Positions 25,698 to 35,229 of a DNA stretch of 64,000 nucleotides are shown here, piece by piece. Source of the DNA: Halostella limicola (GTDB lineage Archaea > Halobacteriota > Halobacteria > Halobacteriales > Natronoarchaeaceae); the NCBI RefSeq assembly GCF_003675875.1, contig NZ_RCDI01000003.1, forward strand, positions 248,001-312,000, read 5' to 3'. Under the pieces are notes generated by a model, which was given only the letters and a program-made list of their open reading frames with translations, did no database searches and was not told the origin of the DNA. Both the position numbers and the translations under genes were made by a program. The stretch's first letter is position 1. Each line of letters begins with the position of its first letter.

Positions 25698-26510
25698 TCA
25701 GTAGCCGAGATCGTCGTACTCCGTCTCGTGGCTGTGCTCCTCGGCGGGGTACTCGCCTGAGCGCACGGCCTCCGCGTAGTCGCCGACCGCCCCCTCGATC
25801 TCGCTGCGGACGTCGCCGAACTGCTCCGCGAACGGCGGCGCGCGCTCGCTGAGGCCGATGACGTCGTTGAACACGAGCACCTGTCCGTCCGTCTCGGGCC
25901 CCGCGCCGATGCCGATCGTCGGGATGTCGATCGCCTCGGTGACCTCCGCGGCCAGGTTCGACGGGACGTGTTCGAGGACGAGCGAGAACGCGCCCGCCCT
26001 CTCGTGTTCGACCGCCAGATCGACGATCTCCTGCGCGGCGTCGTCGCTTGTCCCCTGGCGCGTGAAGCCGCCGAGCCGGTTGACGTGCTGGGGCGTGAGC
26101 CCGAGGTGAGCCATCACCGGGACGCCTAACTGGACGAGGCGCTCGGTCAGGTCCACGGTGTGGGGTCCGCACTCCAGTTTCACCGCGTCCGCGCCCTCCT
26201 CTTTGATCATCCGTCCCGCGTTCTCGACGCTCTGCTCGCGGCTCGCGCCGATAGAGAGGAACGGCATGTCGGCGACGACGAGTGCCTCGTCCGTGCCGCG
26301 GACGACCGCGCCGGTCCTGCTGGCCATCTCCTCGACCGTGACCGGGAGCGTCGTCTCGTAGCCCAGCGAGACGTTGCCCATGCTGTCGCCCACCAGAACG
26401 ATATCGATGTCCGCCCGGTCGACCAGCGACGCCGTCGGCGCGTCGTACGCGGTGATCATCGTGATCGGCTCCGACCCGGCCTTCTCTCGGACCTCCGGAA
26501 CGGTTGGCAT
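25698..26510 (-). CDS. panB: 3-methyl-2-oxobutanoate hydroxymethyltransferase (PanB)
   Basis: A 270-residue TIM-barrel enzyme that transfers a hydroxymethyl group from methylene-tetrahydrofolate (or the archaeal pterin) to 3-methyl-2-oxobutanoate. This is the first committed step of pantothenate and CoA synthesis. Motifs include ITMITAYDAPTA, VLVGDSMGNV, DAVKLECG, VMAHLGLTPQ and TIGIGAGPETDGQVLV, with metal-binding Asp and Glu residues. I used ATG 26510 (MPTVPEVREKAG); the in-frame start 45 bases further out is poor. No other pantothenate gene is nearby. Confidence 0.95.
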   Translation of the reverse strand: MPTVPEVREKAGSEPITMITAYDAPTASLVDRADIDIVLVGDSMGNVSLGYETTLPVTVEEMASRTGAVVRGTDEALVVADMPFLSIGASREQSVENAGRMIKEEGADAVKLECGPHTVDLTERLVQLGVPVMAHLGLTPQHVNRLGGFTRQGTSDDAAQEIVDLAVEHERAGAFSLVLEHVPSNLAAEVTEAIDIPTIGIGAGPETDGQVLVFNDVIGLSERAPPFAEQFGDVRSEIEGAVGDYAEAVRSGEYPAEEHSHETEYDDLGY

Positions 26511-26595
26511 ACGTCCACCTTCGCCCCCCTCGCGATAAAAGTCATCGTCTTCCATCGTGGATACCTTTTCAGTGCGGGGGCGCGAGCGCCCGAAT

Positions 26596-26829
26596 ATGTA
26601 CGGCGTTCGCGAGATCCTCGCTATCGTGCTGTCGGTCGGCCTCGGACTGATCCTGATCGGGTTCCCCGAGGCGTTCCTCAGGATGCAGATGGTCGGCCGC
26701 GGGCCGAGAGACCCTGGCGAGTACGGGCGGGATTACGAGCCGCCCGCAACGTACACGCGCGTTATCCGCGCGTTCGGCGCGGCCGCCGTCGTCGTCGGCC
26801 TGTACATCCTCGCCCGCCCGATGCTGTGA
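26596..26829 (+). CDS. Small membrane protein, unknown function
   Basis: A 77-residue protein with two hydrophobic segments: residues 4-24 (ILAIVLSVGLGLILIGFPEA) and 58-75 (FGAAAVVVGLYILARPML). They are joined by a polar loop rich in Gly, Pro and Arg. ATG 26596 is chosen over an in-frame upstream start. Divergent from panB. I do not recognise the family. Confidence 0.65.
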   Translation: MYGVREILAIVLSVGLGLILIGFPEAFLRMQMVGRGPRDPGEYGRDYEPPATYTRVIRAFGAAAVVVGLYILARPML

Positions 26830-26881
26830 GTCCCCGCCGCGAACCGCCACGCATTATACCGCTGGCTCCGAAGCTGTCGGC

Positions 26882-27148
26882 GTGCCAAAACGCGTCGACA
26901 CCGCGGACGCGGACGATGCGGCGTCCGATACGCCCCCCGACGAGGTCGACTACACGCGGGTCATGCAGCTCACCTTCGTCACGACCATCCTCGCGGGCGT
27001 CCCGCTCGTCGTCGCGCTGTCGCTGTTCGTCACGCTCCCCACGTGGGCCGCCCGCGCGGAGTTCGCCGTCCGGGTCGGCGCGTTCGTCTGGCTCGCGACC
27101 GGAATCGGCATGTTCCTGCGCGAGCGCCGGCGGGTTCAGTCCACGTAG
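26882..27148 (+). CDS. Small membrane protein (DUF5822-like, uncertain)
   Basis: An 88-residue protein starting with GTG 26882. An acidic N terminus (about 22 residues) precedes two membrane segments (about 29-52 and 60-80) and a basic end RERRRVQST. It resembles the haloarchaeal DUF5822 family as I remember it, but I am unsure. Its 3' end overlaps the convergent HAD hydrolase gene by 13 bases. Confidence 0.65.
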   Translation: MPKRVDTADADDAASDTPPDEVDYTRVMQLTFVTTILAGVPLVVALSLFVTLPTWAARAEFAVRVGAFVWLATGIGMFLRERRRVQST

Positions 27149-27708
27149 ACGAAGTCGACGCCGGCGCGTTCGGCGGCCCGCGCGTCGCGCTCGGAGTCGC
27201 CGACGAACACCGCGCGCGACGGGTCCGCCCCGGTCGCTTCGACGGCGGCCAGCAGCGATTCGGGGTCGGGCTTCCACGTCGCGACGGTGTCGCGGCCGAC
27301 GACGGCCGCGACGTACTCCTCCAGCCCGTGTTCGGCCAGCGCGACGGTGCAGGCCTCGGCGCAGTTGAGCGAGCAGACCGCCGCGGGCCGGTCCAGCGCC
27401 GCCAGTTCGTCCGCGAGCGGTAGGCGACGCGACTCGCGGGCCCCCTCGCGCTCGTGCGCGGCGATCGCCTCGTTCACCTCGTCGAAGAGGTCGTGCCCGC
27501 GGGCGGCCTCCAGCAGGTCCCAGAGGCTCCGCCGCCCGGGGTCGATCCCCGCCTCCTCGTACACCGCTTCAACGTCAGCGGCGACCACGCCCCAGTCGAC
27601 GACCAGGTCGACGAGCGTTCCGTCCAGGTCGTACACGACGCCGTCGTACTCCTCGTACGGCACGTCCGCCCGTACGCGCCGCCGGCGCAAATGCACTGCG
27701 GTCGACAC
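27136..27708 (-). CDS. HAD-superfamily hydrolase (phosphatase-like)
   Basis: A 190-residue HAD phosphatase. Motif I is VVYDLDGTLVD, with the nucleophile and general acid Asp; motif II is around AAVCSLNCAE, and motif IV is VFVGDSERDARAAERAG. The size and DLDGTLVD start suit a phosphoglycolate-phosphatase-like enzyme. The start is uncertain: GTG 27708 gives a very basic N terminus, and a later GTG (VPYEEYDGVVYDLDG) may be the true one. The substrate is unknown. Confidence 0.82.
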   Translation of the reverse strand: MSTAVHLRRRRVRADVPYEEYDGVVYDLDGTLVDLVVDWGVVAADVEAVYEEAGIDPGRRSLWDLLEAARGHDLFDEVNEAIAAHEREGARESRRLPLADELAALDRPAAVCSLNCAEACTVALAEHGLEEYVAAVVGRDTVATWKPDPESLLAAVEATGADPSRAVFVGDSERDARAAERAGVDFVYVD

Positions 27709-27897
27709 GACGAACCGAACAGGTTTTGGGGCCGAACGGTCGATCGTAACGCATGGTGTCGTTCACCCGCACCGCGAGCACCGTCGTCGACCGCGAGAGC
27801 GCTCGCCGGAAGCGGTGTCGCTGCGGGTGCCAGCCGTCGGGACGGGTCGCGGTCGCCCAGCGCGCCGGAACGCCGTCGCCCCGACGGAGAACCCGAT

Positions 27898-28536
27898 ATG
27901 CTTGAGGGCCCCCAAGAGGACGTGCGGGCCGCGCTTGAGCGCGACCCCGCCGCCAAGAGCAGGCTGGAGGTGGCGCTCTGCTACGCCGGCCTACACGCCG
28001 TCTGGTTCCACCGGATCGCCCACGCGCTGTGGAACCGCGGGTTCCGGCTGACGGCGCGCGTGCTCTCCCAGTTCAGCCGCTTTCTCACGGGCGTCGAGAT
28101 CCACCCGGCCGCCGAGATCGGTCGCCGCCTGTTCATCGACCACGGCGCGGGCGTCGTCATCGGCGAAACCGCCGAGGTCGGCGACGACGTGCACATGCAC
28201 CACGGCTGCACGCTCGGCGGGAACGACCCCCGCCCGGTGAAGCGCCACCCGACCGTCGAGGACGGGGTCGTCATGGGCGCGAACGCGACGCTCGTCGGCG
28301 ACATCATCGTCGGCGAGGACGCGGCGATCGGCGCGGGCGCGGTCGTCGTGGACGACGTCGCCCCCGGCGAGACGATGGTCGGCGTCCCCGCCAGTCCGGT
28401 CGGCGGCGACGAGTCGGCCGAGACGGAGGAAAGCTCGGAATCGGGTGGCGAGTCGTCGGCCGACGACGGCTCCGAGGTGTCCGGTGAGATCGGCACTGGT
28501 CCCGTCGACCCCGACGAATCGCCCGTCTCCGAGTAG
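27898..28536 (+). CDS. cysE: Serine O-acetyltransferase CysE
   Basis: A 212-residue acetyltransferase with the left-handed beta-helix of hexapeptide repeats (IHPAAEIGRRLFIDHGAGVV, then ETAEVGDDVHMHHGCTLGG). It makes O-acetylserine from serine and acetyl-CoA for cysteine synthesis. ATG 27898 (MLEGPQEDV) is preferred to the long in-frame extension. The last 50 residues are an acidic, Ser/Glu/Gly-rich tail, probably disordered. It stands alone; no cysteine synthase gene is adjacent. Confidence 0.92.
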   Translation: MLEGPQEDVRAALERDPAAKSRLEVALCYAGLHAVWFHRIAHALWNRGFRLTARVLSQFSRFLTGVEIHPAAEIGRRLFIDHGAGVVIGETAEVGDDVHMHHGCTLGGNDPRPVKRHPTVEDGVVMGANATLVGDIIVGEDAAIGAGAVVVDDVAPGETMVGVPASPVGGDESAETEESSESGGESSADDGSEVSGEIGTGPVDPDESPVSE

Positions 28537-28569
28537 GCCGCTCTCTCCGAACGGCCCTTCTCCGCCCGA

Positions 28570-29697
28570 CTAGTCCAGCATCTCGCGGGCGATCACGGTC
28601 TTCTGGATCTCGCTCGTCCCCTCGTAGATCGTCGTGATCTTCGCGTCGCGGTAGAGCCGCTCGACGTCGCCCTCGGTGACGTAGCCGTAGCCGCCGTGGA
28701 TCTGGACCGCCTCGTTGGTCACGTCCATCGCGGCCTCGCTGGCGAAGTACTTCGCCATGCTCGCTGCCATACGCACGTCGTCGCCGCGGTCCTCGCGGGC
28801 GGCGGCATCCCGGGTCAGCAGGCGGCTCGCCCGCACCTGCGTCTGCATGTCCGCGAGCTTGTGGCGGATCGTCTGGATGTCGCCGATGGGCTTGCCGAAC
28901 TGCTCGCGCTCGCCCGCGTACTCGACCGCCTCGTCGAGCGCCGACTGTGCGAGGCCCACCGCCTGCGAGGCGATGCCGATACGTCCGCCGGTGAGGATCT
29001 CGAGGGCGGCGCTCAGTCCCTTCCCCTCTTCAGTCAGGCGGTTCTCGGCGGGGATCCGCACGCCGTCGAAGGTGAGCGAGGTCGTGTCGCTCGCACGGAG
29101 GCCGAGTTTGTCCTCCTTCTTGCCGACCTCCAGCCCGTCCGCGTCCTTCGGGACGAGAAACTGCGTGACGCTGTTCGGGTCGTCGCGGTCGGTCTTGGCG
29201 AAGAGGACGACGACGCCGGCGCGCTCCCCGTTCGTGATCCACTGCTTGTCGCCGTCGATGACGTACTCGTCGCCCTCCCTTCGCGCCTCGGTGGTCATCT
29301 CCGCCGGGTTCGACCCGGCTTCCGGCTCCGAGAGCGCGAACGCGCCGACCGGTCGGCCGTCGACCATCTCCGGCAGCCAGCGCTCCTTCTGGTCCTCGCT
29401 CCCGAACGTCGCGATGCAGGAGGTCGCGAGGCAGTGGACCGACAGCGCCGTCGCGACCGACAGCATCCCGTAGGCGACCTGCTCGTTCACCACGCTGTAC
29501 GTCAGGCGGCCGGCGTCGTAGCCGCCGTACTCCTCGGGCACGGTCAGGCCCGTGAGGTCGAGGTCGGCCAGGCCGTCCCACACCTCCTCGGGGAACGTTT
29601 GGGTCTCGTCGGCCTCGCGCGCCAGCGGACGGATCTCCTCCTCTGCGAACTCCCGGACTACGTCCCGGACCGCGCGTTGCTCCTCGGATAGCTCCAT
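28570..29697 (-). CDS. Acyl-CoA dehydrogenase
   Basis: A 375-residue FAD enzyme that introduces a trans double bond between C2 and C3 of an acyl-CoA. Signature FALSEPEAGSNPAEM near residue 125, VQIHGGYGYVTEG in the C-terminal domain and the catalytic Glu in TIYEGTSEIQKTVIAREM are all present. ATG 29697 is chosen (MELSEEQRAVRD). Short- or medium-chain preference cannot be read. It is co-directional with the regulator upstream, 37 bases away, which may control it. Confidence 0.93.
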   Translation of the reverse strand: MELSEEQRAVRDVVREFAEEEIRPLAREADETQTFPEEVWDGLADLDLTGLTVPEEYGGYDAGRLTYSVVNEQVAYGMLSVATALSVHCLATSCIATFGSEDQKERWLPEMVDGRPVGAFALSEPEAGSNPAEMTTEARREGDEYVIDGDKQWITNGERAGVVVLFAKTDRDDPNSVTQFLVPKDADGLEVGKKEDKLGLRASDTTSLTFDGVRIPAENRLTEEGKGLSAALEILTGGRIGIASQAVGLAQSALDEAVEYAGEREQFGKPIGDIQTIRHKLADMQTQVRASRLLTRDAAAREDRGDDVRMAASMAKYFASEAAMDVTNEAVQIHGGYGYVTEGDVERLYRDAKITTIYEGTSEIQKTVIAREMLD

Positions 29698-29734
29698 ACC
29701 ACCCACTTCGATGGTGGATTAAAAAAGGTGAACG

Positions 29735-30532
29735 TTACTCGTCGAGGGCGGCCTCGCCGTAGCGGTCCGCGACGAACCGCTCGGCGTCGGTGGCTCGCTC
29801 CCAGATCCGTTCGAAGAGGCGTTCTCCCCAGTCGATCGCGGCGTCGGTTTCGGCGACGACCTCCGTGTGCGGGTCGTAGGACCCGTCGAGCGTCGGGAGC
29901 GACAACAGGAGCGTATCGTCGGAGACGACCATCGCGAACTCCGCCGCGTACACCCTGCTCTCGACGTGGTCCGCCCCTTCCGGGCCGTCTGGCGCGTCCT
30001 CGACGAGTTGTTCGAGCACGTCCGGCGTGATGACGAGGCGGCGGTCCGCGTCCGGCGACTGGTTCATCGCGTCCGCGTACCGGTCGTGATACACCGGCGC
30101 GACGACGGAGACGCGACCGACCGACGCGATCGTGTCGGCCACGACCCGCGACGCTCGGTAGGGGTCGGTATCGGGCGATCGGACGACCTCGTACCCCTCC
30201 AGCGCGTGGAACTCGGCGCGGAACCGTTCCGGGATATCGGTGGCGTCGTGTTCCTCCCAGTACGCGGCCTCGCTGTCGAGCACGTCCCCCGTCCGCTCGC
30301 ACCGCGTTATCGCGTCCGAGAGCACCTGTCCGGCCGACGTGGTCGCCCAGGTGTCGTCTGCGCGCTGGTGGACGAGACCGTGCTCCTCGAGTTTGTTCAG
30401 CGCGTCGTACACCGACGACTTGCTCGACCGCGCGGCGTCGAGCACCTCGCCGCGGGTCGCCGGGCCGGGGGCGAGCGCGGCCAGCACCTCGCGGCGGGCC
30501 GCGGAACCGACGACGAAACTCAGGCTATCCAT
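29735..30532 (-). CDS. Winged-helix transcriptional regulator with FilR1-like domain
   Basis: A 265-residue regulator. The N-terminal winged helix-turn-helix (about 5-70, RREVLAALAPGPATRGEVLD and KSSVYDALNKLEEHGLV) reads DNA. The rest (about 110-260) resembles the methanogenesis-regulator/FilR1 output domain common in haloarchaea. The gene precedes the acyl-CoA dehydrogenase gene on the same strand, so fatty acid metabolism is one possible target. The ligand is unknown. Confidence 0.82.
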   Translation of the reverse strand: MDSLSFVVGSAARREVLAALAPGPATRGEVLDAARSSKSSVYDALNKLEEHGLVHQRADDTWATTSAGQVLSDAITRCERTGDVLDSEAAYWEEHDATDIPERFRAEFHALEGYEVVRSPDTDPYRASRVVADTIASVGRVSVVAPVYHDRYADAMNQSPDADRRLVITPDVLEQLVEDAPDGPEGADHVESRVYAAEFAMVVSDDTLLLSLPTLDGSYDPHTEVVAETDAAIDWGERLFERIWERATDAERFVADRYGEAALDE

Positions 30533-30774
30533 CGGAGGGACGTTGCACGTTCGTTCGATCGCCCGGGACCATCATCGATGATCGTGTCGTTACTCTGATC
30601 CTCATTGTAACCGGCGCTACCGTTTCTTTCCGATCGCGTTGGACCGTTTTACTGCTCCCGGAATAAAAAAATTTAGAACGGGGGACGAAGAGGTAACAGT
30701 TGCTGTCAGGTCATGCCTCTGCAGTGTGGCGGTGGTGGCGGCACCGATGCCGCCCGACCCTGCCGTAACGGCCC

Positions 30775-31980
30775 TCACCCGTCGGGCATCTCGCCCGACT
30801 TCAGGTAGGCGACCACGGTCTCCGGATCGCCCGTCAGTCCGCCAGCCTGTGCGACGCGGTCCGAACCACCACCGCCTCCGCCGAACGCGGCGGTGACGTC
30901 GTCGACGACGGCGTCAGCGCCCGACGTAGCACCCACTACCACGAACGGAGGGTCGTCCCTCCCGACGAGCGCCACGACGTCCGCGCGGTCGCCCGCCAAC
31001 TGTCTCGCGCGGTCGTCGACGTCGTTCGGACCCACGCCGTCGACCGTACCTACGACCCAGGTCCGTCCCTCCCGTTCTACCGCGTCCTCGCACAGTCGCT
31101 CCAACCGCCTGTCGAGCGCCTCCGCTCGAAGCCGCTCGACCTCGTCCTTCAGGTCGGCGTTCTCCTCCCGCAGGCGCTCGGCCGCCGCCGGGAGGTCGTC
31201 GACGTTCGTCCCCAGCACCGCGCTCGCGTCGAGCGCAGCGGTCTTCTCCGTCGCGCGGCGCTCGATACCGGCGGCCCCGACGGCGAATTCGACGCGAGTG
31301 AGCCCCTCCCCGGGATTCGATCGGTCGAGCAGCGTCACCGGGCCGACCTCCCGCGTGTTCCGGACGTGCGTCCCGCCGCAGGCGGCCACGTCCCAGTCCT
31401 CGATCGTGACGATCCGCACAGTGTCGGCCTCGCCGAACACGCCCTCCTCGGTCTTCGTGTTGAACGCCACGTCGTCGCGGTCGCGCGCCTCCGCGAGCGG
31501 GATCTCCTCCCACGACACGTCGCGGGAGTCCCACACGGCCTCGTTGACCAGTCGCTCCAGTTCCACGAGCGTCTCGTCGGTCACGTCGGACGACGTGCGG
31601 AAGTCGATCCGCACTTTCTCCTCGTCGATACCGAAGCCGCCGTAGCCGAGGTCGTCCAGCAGGCGACGGCCCGCGCCATAGAGCGCGTGGCTCGCCGTGT
31701 GCGCCCGCATGCAGTACATGCGGAACGTCCAGTCTACCTCGCAGAGCGCGCGGTGTCCCGCGCTCCACTCCGGGGCCGTCGCCAGCGTGTGAACGACCGC
31801 CTCGCCGTCTTTGCGGACGTGTTCGACGTCGACGCCGTCGATCTTCCCGCGGTCGGCCGGCTGGCCGCCGCTCTCGGGGTAGAAGTACGTCGTCTCCAGC
31901 GTCACGTCTCTGCCGTCGACTGCCGCGATCTCCGTCTGAAACCGCGTCGTGTACGGTTCCGCGGCGGCTAACGTGGTCAT
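30775..31980 (-). CDS. Alanyl-tRNA editing protein AlaX (long form with DHHA1 domain)
   Basis: A 401-residue trans-editing protein that hydrolyses mischarged Ser- or Gly-tRNA(Ala). Zinc ligands are His94 and His98 in HTASH, Cys201 and His205 in CGGTH. A coiled linker (about 245-290) leads to a C-terminal DHHA1 domain ending in AFGGGGGGSDRVAQAGG. The synthetase core is absent, so it is a free-standing editing enzyme of AlaX-L type. It is upstream of nothing co-transcribed that I can see; 72 bases downstream (about 30662-30676) a poly-T run may end transcription. Confidence 0.92.
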   Translation of the reverse strand: MTTLAAAEPYTTRFQTEIAAVDGRDVTLETTYFYPESGGQPADRGKIDGVDVEHVRKDGEAVVHTLATAPEWSAGHRALCEVDWTFRMYCMRAHTASHALYGAGRRLLDDLGYGGFGIDEEKVRIDFRTSSDVTDETLVELERLVNEAVWDSRDVSWEEIPLAEARDRDDVAFNTKTEEGVFGEADTVRIVTIEDWDVAACGGTHVRNTREVGPVTLLDRSNPGEGLTRVEFAVGAAGIERRATEKTAALDASAVLGTNVDDLPAAAERLREENADLKDEVERLRAEALDRRLERLCEDAVEREGRTWVVGTVDGVGPNDVDDRARQLAGDRADVVALVGRDDPPFVVVGATSGADAVVDDVTAAFGGGGGGSDRVAQAGGLTGDPETVVAYLKSGEMPDG

Positions 31981-32019
31981 CGGACGGGTCCACGCGGCCG
32001 ACGGGCAAAAACCTGACCG

Positions 32020-32532
32020 CTACGTCGACTCGACCAGCGTCACGTCGAGGCGCTGTTCGAGCGCGCGGACGAGGCTCCCCCCAACGCCGGCCTGAGTCGC
32101 GCGCCCCTGTTCGATCGCCAGGAGGTCGGACTCGTCGGCGTCGAGTTCCTCGGCGAGTTCCGACCGCTGCAGCCCGGCGTCCTGCCGGGCCGCCTGAAGC
32201 TCGTCGCCGTAGTTCGAGACGAGGTACGGTAACTGGTCGTCGTCGTAGTTGGTGCCTTCCTCCTCCCAGTGCTCAGAGTCGTCGTTCCAGGCCGGGCTCG
32301 CCTTCGCGGCGTTGCGGACCGCCTCGCGCGTCCGGTCGCCGTCGCTACCGCCCCCGGACCGCTTCTTCTCGTCCTTGTAGGCGTTGTCGTCGTGCGGCGC
32401 ACAGTCGGGACAGACCTGCAGCTGCGCCCCCGCGACGTTCGCCTCGCGGAGCGACCCGCTCTCGGTACCGCAGAGTTCGCAGGCGTCGCCGTCGCCGGAG
32501 CCCGACGATCCGCCCGTCGAGTACTTTGCCAT
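32020..32532 (-). CDS. Multiprotein bridging factor MBF1
   Basis: A 170-residue protein. The N-terminal zinc ribbon (CELCGTE and CPDCAPHD) and a C-terminal XRE-type helix-turn-helix (ELQAARQDAGLQRSELAEEL, about 112-165) are the two parts of archaeal MBF1. It acts as a transcription and, in archaea, ribosome-associated factor. ATG 32532 is supported by a TATA-like cttaaaaac on the minus strand about 26 bases before it, so the message is probably leaderless. A longer in-frame form would run into the tRNA gene and is rejected. Confidence 0.9.
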   Translation of the reverse strand: MAKYSTGGSSGSGDGDACELCGTESGSLREANVAGAQLQVCPDCAPHDDNAYKDEKKRSGGGSDGDRTREAVRNAAKASPAWNDDSEHWEEEGTNYDDDQLPYLVSNYGDELQAARQDAGLQRSELAEELDADESDLLAIEQGRATQAGVGGSLVRALEQRLDVTLVEST

Positions 32533-32643
32533 ACCGGGGATTAACGCCGAGGCGTTTTTAAGTGTCCGCTTTTCCGTGTCAGGTGATACCAGCGACCGAA
32601 ATCCGTCGGCCTCCGCCGCCGACGCCGGGGAGCGAAACGAAAG

Positions 32644-32654
32644 CCCTTTAATTC
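32644..32654 (+). promoter_or_regulatory. Probable promoter of tRNA-Leu
   Basis: A TATA-like ccctttaatt (TTTAAT at 32647-32652) lies about 45 bases before the tRNA, which would give a short 5' leader to be removed by RNase P. Confidence 0.45.
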
Positions 32655-32692
32655 CTTCACCGGATAGGAGAGAATGCAGCAAGACGCCGCGA

Positions 32693-32777
<85 letters not shown>

Positions 32778-33117
32778 TCGCATGGGCGGGCGAAGCCCGC
32801 CAGAACTGAGGCGGCTCTGCCGCCGAAGTCGATGCAGGTGATCTCCCTTCGCGGACATCACCCACGCACAACTTCTGACGGAGCTACTCGATAAGTGACA
32901 ACTGATGGGTCGGCTGTCGTTGTCTGAAAAGCCGACGCGGTGCCGGCCGTCGCGGTACGCCACTCGCGCACGACTGCCGACGGCGGTATCCACGAAACAA
33001 CAACTCGGGGACGGGAGCCGGTCCCGGATCGGCATTACTGATAATTTGTCTTCATGTCTGGAATAGTCTTTTATCGTTGCGCTGCAATAGGAGACGTATC
33101 TGCAGGTACATCGGGCA
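32778..33117. other. Intergenic region of 340 bases between tRNA-Leu and the CHAT gene
   Basis: Right after the tRNA are two GC-rich hairpins, gggcgggcgaagcccgcc (about 32785-32802) and ggcggctctgccgcc (about 32810-32824), which may end or process the tRNA transcript. Further on GC falls, and a TATA-like cttttatcg (33068-33076) about 45 bases before 33118 probably drives the CHAT gene. I see no gene here. Confidence 0.6.
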
Positions 33118-35226
33118 ATGACTATCAATTACTCCGCGACGACCGACCCGACTGGCGTCAAGATCGTCGACCGCGTCGAACAGCGCCAGTTCACCTTCCG
33201 CACCGCGGATCCCGTCGATCCGTCGACGATCGACACGGACGGGTTCCGGTTCCCCGTCACGCACGCCTGTCGGTTCGAAACGGGCGGCCTGTATTTCGAC
33301 AGGCTCGACGGCGTTTGCGTTCGCAACGCGGACGGCGACTTCCTCGCGACGGTAAACTCTCACGAACGGCACGCGTTCGACTCGGGGTCGTACAGCGTCG
33401 ATATCGGCGGCCCCGTCAAAGTGTACTTCCGCGTCGCCGACTCGATGGTCCTCGAAACCGGAGCCAACCACCTCTACATCGACTTCGGCGGGACGCCGAC
33501 GATCGACTTCGGTTCGCGGTCGTACCACAAAACCCCGGCGGCGACGATCACGGTTCCCGACGACCCGTACGACCTGATGGCCGCCGTCAGCGCCCTGTCC
33601 TCGGCACTGAAGACGACCTCCTGCGAGCGGTCGTACCCCACGCTCCGGGGCCATCCCCCGCTTCTCACACCCGGTGAGGAACTCCACGTTCCCGACGAAC
33701 TCGAATCGCCGAACACAGGGATCCGGATCTACGTCCCTCCCGAGTACAGGCACATCTACACCGTCTCGTCGCTGGCGTTTTACCTCGGCGCCGACGTCGT
33801 ACCCGGCGAGGTCCCGCGCATCGAGACCGCCGGCGGGTTCGAGTGGGAACTCGCGAGTAGGCGGTGGTTCGAGGACGAGGTGGCCCGCGTCCTCAAGCAG
33901 ATCTTCTTCCTCGACTGCATCGTTCGCACCGAGGGCCTGTACCAGATCGACCTCCGGGAGCGGCAGATGGTCGAACCCCACCTGCCGTTCGAACTGTCGG
34001 ACCTGTACGGCCGTCCGCTGCGAGAGCAGATCCAGCAGTATCTGAAGGTCCCGTACGACCTCGTGACAGAGTACGTCCCGGACTGGAGTCTCACGGCACA
34101 CATCCCGTCGAGCCCCGACGGCATCCGGCCGCTACCGTTCGTCGTCAACGATCTCGGGATCGTTCGGGAGCCCCGCGGGACGCGGATCTCCCAGCCGAGA
34201 ACGCCCGTGGCGTCGTACTCCCGTTCGCCCGGGAACGCGGCCGGCGCGGGACAGCAGACCGCTTCGAAACCGCTGTTGCGCTCCGACGCTCAGGACGTGA
34301 CCGATTCGAATGTCCTGGTCGAGCCGGAGACGACGAACGAGTCGATCGAACACGCCTGGTTCGGCGACCACGTTCCGCGGGGCGCGACGAAGGCGACGGT
34401 CGAGGCGTTCGAGAACCGCCTGTCCCGGGACGAGCGGACGAACCAGATCGACATCGCGGTCGTCTGCAACGACGAACGGATGCTCGACGAGTACGATTCG
34501 CTCGACGGCGTCTACGGCAGCCGGGAGGAGCTCCCGTTCAACGTCGAATCGCACACCCAGTTGTCGAAAGAGGAGTTGGCCGCAGTGCTTCGGGACGGCG
34601 GTCACGACTTCCTCCACTACATCGGCCACGCGACGCCCGACGGGCTGCGCTGTGCCGACGGAAAGCTCGACGTGAGAGAACTGGACTCCGTCGACGTCGA
34701 GGTGTTCCTGCTCAACGCCTGTCGCTCGTACAATCAGGCGAAGGCGCTGGCAGAACGCGGTGCAACAGGCGGCGTCGGCACGTTGAGCGACATCGTCAAC
34801 GAGCACGCGGTCGAGATCGGAAAGGCGATGGCTCGGCTTCTGCACGTCGGGTTCCCGCTCCGCGTGGCGCTGCAACTCGTTCGAGACCACACGTCGATCG
34901 GCGATCAGTACCTCATCGTTGGGGACGGCAGCGCGGATATGGCCCAATCGGGTGGAGGAGCGACCATCATTTGCGATATCAGCGCGAACGGAAAAGAGAC
35001 GTACGACCTCCAGATCGCGGCGTATCCTACCCAAGAGTATCAGCTGGGATCGTTCGTCACTCCGACGGTAGAAGGCATTGACGAGAATATCTTGTTGCCC
35101 GGGAAAACGAAGACGATCGAACTAACTAAATCGGAACTGAAGGAGTATCTCTCCTCACATCAGTTCCCGATACAGTTCCGTTCAGAACTACACTGGAACG
35201 ACGAGATGTCGGAATTCGACTTTTGA
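33118..35226 (+). CDS. CHAT-domain (caspase-like) protease, haloarchaeal type
   Basis: A 702-residue protein. Its C-terminal third is a CHAT domain, a caspase/separase-like cysteine protease: catalytic His504 in FLHYIGHAT and Cys535 in FLLNACRSY, each after a hydrophobic strand. The first 380 residues are a beta-rich N-terminal region I cannot name, and about 345-400 is a polar linker. A final 100 residues after the protease domain are beta-type. CHAT proteases take part in programmed death and antiviral defence, for example with gasdermins or type III CRISPR effectors; the trigger here is unknown. It follows a tRNA gene and faces a tiny membrane-protein gene. Confidence 0.87.
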   Translation: MTINYSATTDPTGVKIVDRVEQRQFTFRTADPVDPSTIDTDGFRFPVTHACRFETGGLYFDRLDGVCVRNADGDFLATVNSHERHAFDSGSYSVDIGGPVKVYFRVADSMVLETGANHLYIDFGGTPTIDFGSRSYHKTPAATITVPDDPYDLMAAVSALSSALKTTSCERSYPTLRGHPPLLTPGEELHVPDELESPNTGIRIYVPPEYRHIYTVSSLAFYLGADVVPGEVPRIETAGGFEWELASRRWFEDEVARVLKQIFFLDCIVRTEGLYQIDLRERQMVEPHLPFELSDLYGRPLREQIQQYLKVPYDLVTEYVPDWSLTAHIPSSPDGIRPLPFVVNDLGIVREPRGTRISQPRTPVASYSRSPGNAAGAGQQTASKPLLRSDAQDVTDSNVLVEPETTNESIEHAWFGDHVPRGATKATVEAFENRLSRDERTNQIDIAVVCNDERMLDEYDSLDGVYGSREELPFNVESHTQLSKEELAAVLRDGGHDFLHYIGHATPDGLRCADGKLDVRELDSVDVEVFLLNACRSYNQAKALAERGATGGVGTLSDIVNEHAVEIGKAMARLLHVGFPLRVALQLVRDHTSIGDQYLIVGDGSADMAQSGGGATIICDISANGKETYDLQIAAYPTQEYQLGSFVTPTVEGIDENILLPGKTKTIELTKSELKEYLSSHQFPIQFRSELHWNDEMSEFDF

Positions 35227-35229
35227 CCT

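Noticed and set aside
30714-30809. A 31-codon frame (MPLQCGGGGGTDAARPCRNG...) after a TATA-like stretch
   Set aside because: It has two Cys but no fixed CPxCG-type pattern and overlaps the end of the AlaX gene; too weak to call.
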